A DNA stretch of 64,000 bases, from NCBI RefSeq assembly GCF_905475345.1, contig NC_066591.1, forward strand, positions 6,028,501-6,092,500, in the 5' to 3' direction. The stretch's first letter is position 1. Each line of letters opens with the position of its first letter. Below are positions 1 to 10,072 of the stretch, piece by piece. The DNA comes from Vespula vulgaris (lineage: Eukaryota; Arthropoda; Insecta; Hymenoptera; Vespidae). Made by a program: the position numbers and the translations under genes. The notes under the pieces are model-generated. The model searched no databases and had not been told where the DNA came from. It saw only the letters and a program-made list of their open reading frames with translations.

Positions 1-2570
1 CTCGAAAATGATTCTTCGAAAGAGATTTTTATCATTTTGTAGATTTCTGCGTTATCTATCTTTGTTATATTTAGAGCATAATCTGCAGCATGGGTGCGAC
101 TCGGTTATCAGCAGGGAAAGGGTTTTACTAATTGTTTGGTTTAATTGCAATGGATGGAACACGGCTGACCGCGAGAGAATATCCGACGGTATGGTAAATC
201 GTGGCGCATGGCTCGACAGGAAATTCCCACTCGTATATTATTTTCTTTCGCAATATGATGAAAGCGATTGCACAGCTAGCACAACTTCGATAGAAATCAA
301 TAGGAGACGTTCGGCTGGTGCGGCATCGTTAAATGATCGGCGCTTAGCTCTTGTTTTCCTTGAGTAAATAAGCTTTACAATATCGAGGAAAATGGGTCCG
401 AGCAACGCCGTTGAATGTATACCTATGGAATCTGGATTTTACGGTTCGTTCCGTGTAAAGAAAGCGTCGGCATCGAATCGGTAGCAATAGCAGAAGCGAG
501 AACGTATTTTACGCGTAGCCGCTTACGAACAAATAGCGATGGCTACGTACGAAATTAAATTTGACGCTTTGCGGATATTGAATCCACGGTTGTGGGATCG
601 ATTACAACTTCCAGCCATTTTGTTTTATCTTCGAATTTTCGAATGATGGCTCTTTCCAATCTTTCCATAAAAGATTTAAAGCACGTATATGCATTGTTAA
701 ATAATAATATAAGATAATAGATATTAACTCGAGATATGTCTGAAATAATTAGCAATGATTGACAATTCTTATGAAATAAAAACCAAGATAAGGAAAAAAA
801 CATGCGATAAAGACTCGGGTGAAGAATTCTTCATGAGGCACCATTTACATATATAATTTGTTTTATCTTGTACATCTATTTATTTTATCGTAATGTAATA
901 AAATGCGAAGTGTTTTCAATTTACTTTGAAGACATCGTTCTTCGCTGTGTAATCAAGCATTTTGCCATTTTACAGCTTGTAGTTTAGAAAATGGATCGTG
1001 CTCGATTAAAAGGAAAGCGACTTTAGTTGATACTGGCACGTCCGATTTGACGAGGACAATAAGGATAGAGGAAGGTATTCCCTGGTCACCAATACTTTTA
1101 GTTCTCCAGTCGGCAATGTAGTTGAAAAGAAGTACGCAGATGTGTAGCTATCGCGTAATTAAATAAAAAGTTTATCGGTCGACGTGGCTTTCTGAAACTG
1201 ATGCTGCCCGTCGACACAACCTACGATTTCTCTTGGGAATTCGAAGTAGTCGACGTTGCGTTCATAGAGGGGTTCTAACGTTCCGAACGAACCGTGTGAA
1301 CCTCTTCTAACTAGACCTAATTGTTTTATTTTATTATATCGACGTAAGATGATCTGTGTCGACCAATGAATGTGATCGTAAGATGTTCTTTCGCAAATTT
1401 AATTCGATACAATTAAATTACGTTCATTTATTAGTTTCCTCTTTAAAAGAAATATTACTGAATAATGTAATAATCTGATAAGAGTACCATTTATTAATCT
1501 TAAGTGGAGAAGTGTGTCATATCGAAAAGAAGTCATTTTAAATGGTATAACATTAACTCGAGGAATAATCGAACAAATAATTTGTTTGTGATTAATTTAA
1601 TTACTTAGTTTACAGCTCGTATTCCCGAGTTTTAGCTTGATTTCACGGAGAAAGTCTATTCGCAGACACTCCAGTCTAACGCGTATTCTCAAAGGATCGT
1701 AGTACGCTCGTCAAGCGTGACATTTCGACTCTTCCCAAATGCGAAGAGACTCGTACGTACCTTCCGGTTCATTGATCGCATCACGATCGAATCGTCGCGC
1801 CTTAGCAGAGCAAAAACTGAGCGCAAATTGTTTTATGGAACGGAAGAATTTGATGGAAATGTTAATACCGAACGGCAAGATCCACTTCGATTTTCCGCGG
1901 GGTCAGAACTCCTTGGGACGTAGAGAGAAAGATAGAAAACGAGAGAAAGAGAGAAGGAGATAAACTGTAGAAGAAAATGACCGAAGAATAGAACCGATGG
2001 ACAGTAAATCGTCGTTGATGTCCCTTTCCTCCTCGAGAAATCTCTCGTATCTCCCGTTCGGTTGCACCCTAATCGACTCCCTAGCCCTACCGGAATTCGG
2101 TTCAATCCATTTCCGGGAGTAGTTTTCCTTGGTGCACCTGATCTTTCGACTCGCCCTCGGCTCCAAGTCAGTACGATCATTATTTAAACGCCGTTGAATC
2201 GTCGTTTAAGGATCGCCTGGAGTCGCGCGATAGATCTTGTTAGTATATTCGAGAAAATTCATTTCAGAAGTACAGTTAAGACTTCGAAGAAAGTTTAAGA
2301 CTTCCTTTCTTAATTCATCTTTTACTTGGCTATTAGTTACACGTCGTTCTTTTATCTTTTACATCTAAATTTCTGTAGAACAGCAATCGAGATGAATTTC
2401 TAGGGAGAGACTTATAAAATATGGAAATGAGAAATATTTTTTATCATGGATAATAATAACAACAAGTTTGACGAGTCGTCACCGTCATCCGCTCGTATCC
2501 TCTTGTGATCGATGTATTCACGTCAAGAGTTGCTGGCTGATGTTTTTGCACGTCCGCGTGCGCGCACGAT
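1..2570. other. non-coding stretch, no gene seen
   Basis: No recognisable gene in either strand. The first 540 bases and 1620-2230 have balanced composition; the rest is AT-rich. Open frames here (the longest at 8-367, plus, about 120 codons) have no recognisable domain and no convincing splice borders. A small stem-loop lies at 905-945. The block ends in a 12-bp palindrome, CGTGCGCGCACG, at 2557-2568, just before a purine microsatellite. Confidence 0.7.
905..945. other. stem-loop
   Basis: Two-part hairpin. The outer arms GCGAAG (905-910) and CTTCGC (940-945) enclose inner arms GTTTTCAA (912-919) and TTGAAGAC (926-933), with one G-T pair and a TTTACT loop. Bulges separate the two stems. It is too short for a classical pre-miRNA, and a chance origin is possible. 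Confidence 0.3.
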
Positions 2571-2645
2571 AGAGAGAAAAAGAGAAAGAGAGACAAAGAG
2601 ACAGAGAAACAGAGAAACAAAGAGAGAAAGAGAGAGAGAGAGAGA
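2571..2645. repeat. (GA)n purine microsatellite, imperfect
   Basis: Seventy-five bases of GAGA interrupted by GAAA, GACA and CAAA units on the plus strand. It creates spurious Arg/Glu-rich and Ser/Leu-rich frames on the two strands. Confidence 0.9.
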
Positions 2646-4018
2646 TTTCGTTCGATTGCTCGAAACTCGTGAAACGGAGTGCGTTTTCTCGTTCGACAAA
2701 CACACGTGTTACGCGTGTATATGTGCACGCGTCTGACCGCTACAGACCTCGCCCGTAAATACTGTGTTTGACATTGCTCGACCGCCGTGCAGCGCATTAA
2801 CATGCAGCCGTGTCAAAACGAAAGTAAATTTGATATTATACGCGCGTTGCCGTTTAATCGAACAACAAGCCAAAGCTAAATCCCTCGGCTGTGACTTTTT
2901 CTATGTCGAAATTGGCAGAGCGTGAATATCATTCTTGAAAAGAATTCTCAATTCGACCGTATAAAATAAAAAATTTGCTTCGAAGAAAATTATACGATTG
3001 AGTTTAAGACGTATCATTTTGTTAAAATAGAATAGAGCTTATACAAAAGTTTAAAGGGCGTTTCAAATGTTATATATAATTTAATGCTTTTATGCAAATA
3101 TTTATTAAATTTGTCCATGTCGAGACAATGGTACTATTTTTCTTTCGTACAGTTCGATAGAATTCTATAGTATTATATTCAATTATATTTCAGCACATAA
3201 ATAAAAAGAGGATATTTTTTTGTCTAAAACAGTCTTTGTTTCATATCTCTATGACTTTTCGTTTATTCAAGATATATCAATGTATAATATCAATAAACAT
3301 GTGATGAGTAATAAGGTGAGTAAGCGTCGTAATAGATAAGAAAAACTATTTACATGAGTCAGATTGTGTACATATTAATTCCACGAATTAACGAAGGGCG
3401 TTTTATTGATCTTTGGATACAATAGTTTTTACTTACTTTTGTTTATATGAAAATATCTTCAGAATATTTCTTACAAAATCATATTCTTTGCACGCTCACC
3501 TCTATTCGCTAAAAGTAAACATTCCATGTATACATATACCTACATACATTATACATTTAACGATGTAAGACAAACAATTTGTTTTTCACGCAGTGTCAAG
3601 TTCTTAGAAATTGATACCACGTGATTTGTGTGTTTACAGAGGGATATAGTTTCTTACGGATTGCCATTTAAGATCCGATCTTCGAGATCAGTCGGTGATG
3701 AAGTAACTTGGCAGTCGCTATCGCGACGCTACTAATACACCTCATGATAATGCCGAAGCGAAAGTTACACTATGTAGTAACAGCAAATTGGTCAAAGGGT
3801 TGGTTGCAAACTGAAATGGAGAGCGTGGTCGGACGTCGGCTGTATTCAACGTCTCTGGTAGGGTACGACGACACTACTGGCTGCCGTGAACCCTTCGCCG
3901 AAGCCACCGGTGTACTTGCCAGAGAGTGCTTTTCATCTCCGTAAATGGACCGGCGGTAAAGCAATTTTGGTACATTACCTATACCTGCTTCTCTCCGTTC
4001 TCCTTACTGTCAAGCTCT
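2646..4018. other. AT-rich non-coding stretch
   Basis: Strongly AT-rich from about 2930 to 3650, with no frame of interest. 3660-4000 is more balanced and holds overlapping frames on both strands, none recognisable. No transposon ends or RNA genes seen. Confidence 0.7.
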
Positions 4019-4087
4019 CGCTCTTCTCTTCTTCTCTTCTCTTCTCTTCTCTTCTCTTGTCTCACTCTCTCTCTCTCTCTTTTTTTT
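4019..4087. repeat. (CTTCT)n / (CT)n pyrimidine microsatellite
   Basis: A pentamer array of CTTCT-type units at about 4021-4058 runs into (CT)n and a T run. Low-complexity frames over it are artefacts. Confidence 0.9.
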
Positions 4088-6054
4088 CACCAACCACGCT
4101 TCTATCTCCTCTACTTTCATCTCGTACCGTCCAAGACCTCTCGATCGTGAAAAGAACTTGATTTCGATAAGAAATATTTCGAACGGAGGACTAGAGAGCA
4201 AAGAAAGATGCTTCCGATGTTTCGTGAAATCAAATACCCTCTCTGATCTTCTCTCTCGTTCTACCTATGACAGATCAAGTTAGATGATAAAGGACTATAA
4301 AAAAAATTAAACGAGATGAGGTCATAGATAAGACGTTTCGAGAATGTAATTCGTTTTCGATAATATCGATTCATAAATCGTAAGTTAGATCGGTCGAGTA
4401 GTTCTCCATTTTGGATAGAAAGATTGAGAGAGGAGGAGAAAGAGAAGAACGATGAATGATATTTTTTATTTAGTCGAGTAGGACGATTCGCGGCGCGCCG
4501 ATTCGTTGGTAAATCAGTCTCGTCCGTAATGCATCGCAAGAGCTATATCTCGACGATGCAGCTTGTGGTAGTGCACAATGGCCGTTTGTCATCTCGGCGA
4601 AATCGTTATACGACGACATGCCACCAGTCTTCACATGGATTTGATGCTGCTGGTAGGGTGGTATTTGCGAAGGGAGAAGAACTTTTGTGCACACACTTTG
4701 TGGTCGTCAAGAAAAGGGGTAAAAGTTGCCTTTGTAGCGTTGCACGGACGCAAAGGCAAGGAAGAAGGGAGTTCGTTTGGTAGGGCGTCATTGTAGCGAC
4801 GACCAGTCCTGTTACACCCGGAGGTGGTTTACCATCCTCGTGATAACAAGAATCTTTATTTTTCTCTCTCTTTCTCTCGGGAACCACCTTGTCTTCGCAA
4901 ATAGGGATTGTCATTCAAAAATAAATCGTACTAGTCCCAAGCCCTCCAATTGGGCTTATGCAGCTTATCGTTGCCTTTAAAGGGACTCGATAAACCGCGT
5001 TTTCATAATACACCCTTCGTTCTCGTTATCGGTATGCTACCTTTCTATGGTGGTAAGTATTGTACTCGATACGAATGACGTACACACGTAGAAGTTTAAT
5101 AATCATCAGTGACACAGAAAGAAGAAGATACTCGGTTTCTCTCGCGAATGTTAGATATAGAGTATGAAAACAGACAATGATAGTATTCTACAGCAGCGTT
5201 TTTAATCGTTTTACCATGTTACCCGATAATTTTATTACTGATAACTCGTTTATAACGATATCACGATCTAAATGTTTTTGATATAAAATTTTTTTAAATC
5301 TGATAAACTAGAGTCACTGTATACAGGTATTATTTTAAGAACATGTTATTACGGTATTGTCGTAAACTCGGCAGAATATTTTATGAAAACTTTCTGGAAA
5401 TCTTAAAATAAATGAATTACTTTCTTCACCGTGATATAAGACAGTAGCTATCGTTTTATGACCCATTAAAAATTCGATATTACCCAATGTTAATCTTTGG
5501 ATCGAGAAACGATCTTCTACAGTATATAGATAGCTATCATCACATTATTATTATTTGCGAAGTTATACATTAGATTTTTCATTTATTTGAATCTATCTAC
5601 GTTCGTCTTATCGAACAGGATGAATAAATTTGTAGGTTTATTTACATACACATTTTGCATATCCATTTTGACAGGGTCCATATATTTTTCATTGTGATGG
5701 ATATATCTTTATTATATCGTTATCATTCGCCATAACTCCTTGTCTTCCATATTACTTATATTATAGTACTTCAAAAGCTACTATCACAGTTATTCTCGAG
5801 TCGATTCTAAGATTAATATGTAAGAAAATGCGAGGACATAAACGTAAGCGTTGGCGAATGTATAATGGGAATCTTTGTTAATTTCGTGGTCCCAGGAACG
5901 TAGTCGAGGGTAAATGCGAACGTCTATTCTGAAGGAGGGTAGCACGATTCTAATTTAAAGGCCTCGTGGCCTCGATATTTCGCGTCTCTGAACGCTCGTC
6001 CCGCGGAATCCGCTTCGTACTCACTTCCTTGTGGATCGCTCTCAAGGGAACGGA
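4088..6054. other. non-coding stretch holding one exon candidate
   Basis: 4200-4460 and 5080-5880 are AT-rich with nothing visible. 4480-5060 has balanced composition, overlapping open frames on both strands and the minus-strand exon candidate described separately. A 10-bp palindrome CGGCGCGCCG sits at 4491-4500. 5880-6050 is balanced but carries no recognisable frame. Confidence 0.65.
4470..4649 (-). CDS. candidate terminal exon, unrecognised protein
   Basis: Not recognised. On the minus strand, a pyrimidine-rich run followed by CCACCCTACCAG gives a possible acceptor with the AG at 4650-4651. A 59-codon frame follows that does not look like a microsatellite. It begins QHQIHVKTGGMSSYNDFAEM and contains TNGHCALPQAASSRYSSCDA. 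It ends in TAA at 4470-4472, overlapping an AATAAA hexamer at 4465-4470. Mixed residue use and the stop/poly(A) arrangement would fit a last exon whose upstream exons lie at higher coordinates. Against it: no partner exon is identified, the acceptor is only moderate, a poly(A) signal overlapping the stop leaves almost no 3' UTR, and overlapping frames are also open on the plus strand (4529-4783) and in a second minus frame (4606-4914). It could equally be an open frame by chance in a GC-balanced patch. Confidence 0.15.
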   Translation of the reverse strand, partial: QHQIHVKTGGMSSYNDFAEMTNGHCALPQAASSRYSSCDALRTRLIYQRIGAPRIVLLD

Positions 6055-6090
6055 CCTTCCTTCCTTCCTTCCTTCCTTCCTGCCTTCCTT
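6055..6090. repeat. (CCTT)n tetranucleotide repeat
   Basis: About eight CCTT units with one TGCC interruption. Confidence 0.9.
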
Positions 6091-6130
6091 TCTGACCCTT
6101 TCTTCGTGGCAGAAAGGTTGCATGGGTCAC

Positions 6131-6201
6131 CCCTCTTTCTCTCTATATTTCTCTTTCTCTCACTCTATCACTCTTTCTCTCTCTTTCTCTTTCTCTCTCT
6201 C
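6131..6201. repeat. (CT)n pyrimidine tract
   Basis: Imperfect TCTC/TTTC tract with scattered A. It lies 40 bases after the CCTT array, so the two form one pyrimidine-rich block on the plus strand. Confidence 0.85.
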
Positions 6202-8430
6202 GATTTTAAGGGTCGTCGAAGTCTCGCCACGACTTTGCACCCTCTGCCTACACTAAAGAGCCCTACGAGCATGCAAGAGTATCTCTGGTTACACATTATG
6301 CGGTTTCCCATACTCCTCCAAGATAGTACGAACTGCCTTCCTTTGAGACGAAAGTGCTCACTGCGATGCTTCCATCGGTTCGCGTTTCATCTCTCGTCTC
6401 GTATCCATTGCCCATAATTCGAACACTTTACTTGAGAACACGATCGAATTCAAGCTCGTTGAATTTCCATTGCGAGAGATTTCACGAAAAATTTGAATTG
6501 AGAAACAGGATATTTAAAGAGGAACGAATGATACTATCATATCTTTGCACAATTGAAATTTTTTTATTGTTTGATTCTTTACTTCGTTTTCTATTCGATT
6601 AAAATATATTAATTCTAAGAACTTTGTTGTATAAAACGGTGATGAACAAGAATTTTGTTTAATACGTGTGATATTTGTTTAATATGTGTAATCTTTCTAA
6701 CAGTACGAGTCATCTTCTTGGAATTAGACTCTGTGAATGAATGGCAAAACATGTAGTTTACAAACAATTGTCATTCGTGACCTGTATAAAGTTCTTAGAA
6801 TACAAATTGAAGAATCAATAATAGATAGTATCTGTTTAATAAAAAATACATCTAATCAATATAAATTATTTAAATTCGACTAAATAATTCATTATTGTCT
6901 TCGCATAGGTAATAATTACGCTCTACGATTATCTTTTTCATTCTTTGTTCACTATTTGATAGATAAGAATATGAATTCAAATATTTTTTATTTGTTTACA
7001 AGTAAAATAATTTTTCTTCTAATAAGGTTAATAATGAATTTGATGATGCAATTTGTCATGTGAGGGGAGATCAAAGATCAGATATACCTAAATTGACCGA
7101 TCTTGAAAAGCGTGAGGAAGAAGGCAAGATTAGGAGAAGGGACATAACACGTACTACCCTCCAGTCAAAAGGGTTTATGGCGCAGACAGAAATCCCACAG
7201 ACAATGGCCGAATTAATTCCTTAAGGTCTAATCGGACTATAATGATTTTGGTCTCGGTTGCTCGGTCGAAAGGGAATTAGCTTAAGTATTTGGAATCGTC
7301 AGACTACCGGTCTCCGTCGAGTAATTAACGGTAGTTTGAGCGATGATTTAAGGATTCGATTCTGGAAAGAAAAAAAAAATTCATATAAGAATAGTAGTGT
7401 TAGTGCTGGTAAGAATAAAAAAATTGATATAACATTTCTTTCTAGCATTTTTTTGTGCGTCAAAAGTTCTGTACGAAAAAAAAATAAAAAATTTGTTTTA
7501 CTAGAAAATATGATAAATTATCTTTACCATTGAAATGTTTGATTTTTGTTTGAAATTATAAGAAAGTGTAATTTTAAACTTTTATCCTCTCTCATAGAAT
7601 TTTTAATTCAATAATAACTTGGAAATAAATTAACGTCAATAATAAGAGCGTGGTAAATAATAAAGATGAAGAAAAATAATTTAACAGAAATAATTTAACG
7701 GAATACATTAAATAACTTGAATAAAAATTGTAATATTTATTAGCCTTATTATGGATTTATAGACAAACTGTCAGTAGCAATTGAGGTTGGCATTTAGAGA
7801 GTGGAAATAGTTAAAAAACAATCTTTAGATACTTTGTCAAACATAAAATCATAATGTCGAACATAATCATAATAAAATCATAAGATAATCGCGAAAAATC
7901 GGTTGGAGGTAAAGCAATGTGGAGAAATAATCGTATACGACACGTTTACTCCGATACGATGCACGAAACACGCAGAACGTCCGCTTTACATATTACTTGA
8001 CTTCCCTATCGTATTTATGTTAGCCCCTTAATGCGGTTCCATTTTTTGGAGGCGCGAGCACTCAACCGACAAAAAGGTTCACGATGAGTGCTTCGCACGC
8101 GAGACGACAATGAGCTTTCTTTTGAATGTAGCAACGTACATACTCCAAAATACTCAAGAAATTTCTCCGGAGCATCACGTTACCATTGCATCGAAGACCA
8201 AGCTCATTTAGGTCGATGTCTTAGAAGCTATATCTTTTCTTGAACAAAAAAGATTGCGAAAAAAGAAAAAAAGAAACAAGTTTTCTTTTTCGCTCTTTTC
8301 TTCTTTTATCCCTTTCTTTCCTATATCTCTCGCAATCTTTCTCTTTTTCTCTTCTTCTTTCTAACTCGCTTCTTTCTCACTGACTTCATACGCGATAACC
8401 CGAGGCGACAGAGCAAGGGCGATTAGCGTC
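6202..8430. other. AT-rich non-coding stretch with a hairpin
   Basis: 6500-7050 and 7340-7880 are very AT-rich. A 20-bp imperfect tandem duplication (TGTTTAATAYGTGTRATMTT type) lies at 6656-6695. 7890-8220 is more balanced and contains the hairpin at 8054-8096. A purine run followed by a pyrimidine run around 8268-8290 forms a 9-bp A/G versus T/C inverted repeat. No gene seen. Confidence 0.65.
8054..8096. other. stem-loop
   Basis: Arms GCG-AGCACTCA (8054-8064) and TGAGTGCT-T-CGC (8085-8096) pair over 11 bp with one bulged T. Inside the loop, AACC and GGTT can pair four more. Total size is about 43 nt. Function unknown. Confidence 0.4.
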
Positions 8431-8520
8431 CCTGCTCTCTCTTTCTCCTCCTCCTCCTCTTCCTCCTTCTTCTTCTCTTTCTTCTTCTTCTTCTTTTTCT
8501 TCTTTTCCTTCTTTTTTTCC
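8431..8520. repeat. (TCC)n/(TTC)n pyrimidine tract
   Basis: CTCTCT, then TCC triplets, then TTC triplets and T runs. Ninety bases almost free of purine on the plus strand. Confidence 0.9.
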
Positions 8521-9794
8521 ATTTGCAAAGGAGAGAAGGAAGTTAATACGGATCCCCGTATCCCGTGGCCCATCTTGTCTTATCTGGCCTCTTATGGCCC
8601 GGTGCCTAGGGTTTAGCAGAACATATCATTTTACCCGGTAACCCAAGGGCACGGAAGAAGGAAAGACACAACGTGGGGGCGAGTAGGAAGAAACTAAAGC
8701 GGGAGGAACAAGGAAAAATAATAACGCTCGGCGAGCTGTCCTCTCGTATACACCGGGAACACAGAACCACACTCCGCTAGACATTAACGTGATAGTGCAT
8801 TGTCCGTTCTTACTTGACTCTCTTTAATAGAGTACATCACATCTGAACGTCCGTGGGATCTTCGAGAGTATTACGCTTTTTCATGGAAATGTGTTTGGAT
8901 TTGCGCGTTCCCATGAAAAAGGAAAGTTTTCTTTTTCTTTTTTGTTTTTATGTATTTTCTTTTTTACTTTTCTTTTCGTATTTTTTTTTTTTTTATCTTT
9001 AATTGATCAAGTCATACAATCATACAATTTTTTTTTGAGAACAATTTTACTATACGATGGAAATTAATAAGTGATTATTTTTTTATTGTTTCATTTAATA
9101 AAACGATTTGTGAAAAAGGAAGCTTGTATTTCGGTACGTGTCGTTATTGCTTCACATCCTTGTATGTTAACGATCCAATCGGTTCGCCGAGAATCGATTT
9201 ATCGAAGACGAACATACGGATGTCCGAGACCTATCCTGCTTCGATCGACCGGACTAGAGAGTTCTTCGTGGTTTGTAGGTGACAGGCGATTACGCCGTAC
9301 CGACCGATGGTCGTTCATCGACCAAAGAGGGTCATTGTCGTTTAGGCAGCAACGCGATCGAAGCGGTCGACGACGACGACAACAACAACGACAACGACAA
9401 CGACACGAGCCCTTGCCTGTAATTATACTTCGAGTTCCGTTGTTCTCATCACAAAGGATCACTCTGTCTCACTGATACCTAACGTGCCACGAGACAACAA
9501 TCACCGAGCGATAATATCCTCAGATTTTCTTAAATCAAAAGCAGGACTCGTTTCACCAGAAGATATCCACTCTTTTATAATGCAGAGAAAAAAAAACTCT
9601 TGGAGAATCCGTGAGCCAAGGGATAAGTCAAGAACGATATGCTAATTCTTCGAAATAAACGGAAATGAAAAATAAATCGACGAGAGTGCTTCGACATCGA
9701 TATTACACCGTAAAAAAAATCTTGACAGCTTTCCAGCGATCTATTTTTCGAGCATGTCGTTTTATCAATGAGAATGCATTGAACTACTCGTATT
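8521..9794. other. non-coding stretch with inverted repeat
   Basis: 8560-8860 and 9180-9520 have balanced composition. 8930-9070 is T-rich. An 11-bp inverted repeat lies at 8876-8921 (separate entry). A short (ACG/ACA)n patch at 9370-9405 gives an Arg/Gln-rich frame that is not convincing as protein. No gene recognised. Confidence 0.65.
8876..8921. other. inverted repeat / stem-loop, 11-bp perfect arms
   Basis: CTTTTTCATGG (8876-8886) is the exact reverse complement of CCATGAAAAAG (8911-8921). AA/TT can extend the stem inward past a bulged C. The spacer is 24 bases. The predicted RNA would be a compact hairpin of about 46 nt, shorter than usual animal pre-miRNAs. Confidence 0.5.
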
Positions 9795-9888
9795 TCCTTC
9801 TCTTTCTCTCAGTCTCTGTCCCCCCTCTTTCTTTCTCTCTCTCTCTCCTTCTCTCTCACTTTCTCTCTCTTTTTCTTTTTCTCTTTCC
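9795..9888. repeat. (CT)n pyrimidine tract
   Basis: About 90 bases of TCTC/TTTC on the plus strand ending in CTCTTTCCAG, so it doubles as a very strong polypyrimidine tract in front of the exon candidate at 9917. Confidence 0.85.
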
Positions 9889-9916
9889 AGTTTTTTAACG
9901 TGGTCGTTGCACGCAG

Positions 9917-10072
9917 GTAGTACAAGCGTTGCACCACCGATCATTCGATGGAAATTCAGGCAAGACCTTCGCCGATATACATGGCAACTTGGCGCGCTTT
10001 ATGGCATTCCACGGGGTACCAGGAACAAGTCTTCCATCGAAAGGGGCCACGTTTTATTTTCAAACAACAAAG
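9917..10072 (+). CDS. candidate internal exon, unrecognised protein
   Basis: Not recognised. A 90-base pyrimidine tract is followed by CCAG at 9887-9890 and a second acceptor GCACGCAG ending at 9916. From 9917 a frame of exactly 52 codons runs to AAG at 10070-10072, followed by the donor-like GTAACG at 10073. It includes GNSGKTFADIHGNLARFMAF and GVPGTSLPSKGATFYFQTTK. Length 156 nt, phase 0 at both ends. Residue use is varied and unlike the surrounding microsatellite translations. Against it: the first AG after the tract (9890) would put a TAA in this frame, the frame stays open past the donor to 10375, a minus-strand frame overlaps it, and no homologue or domain is recognised. The block may instead be conserved non-coding DNA. 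Confidence 0.2.
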
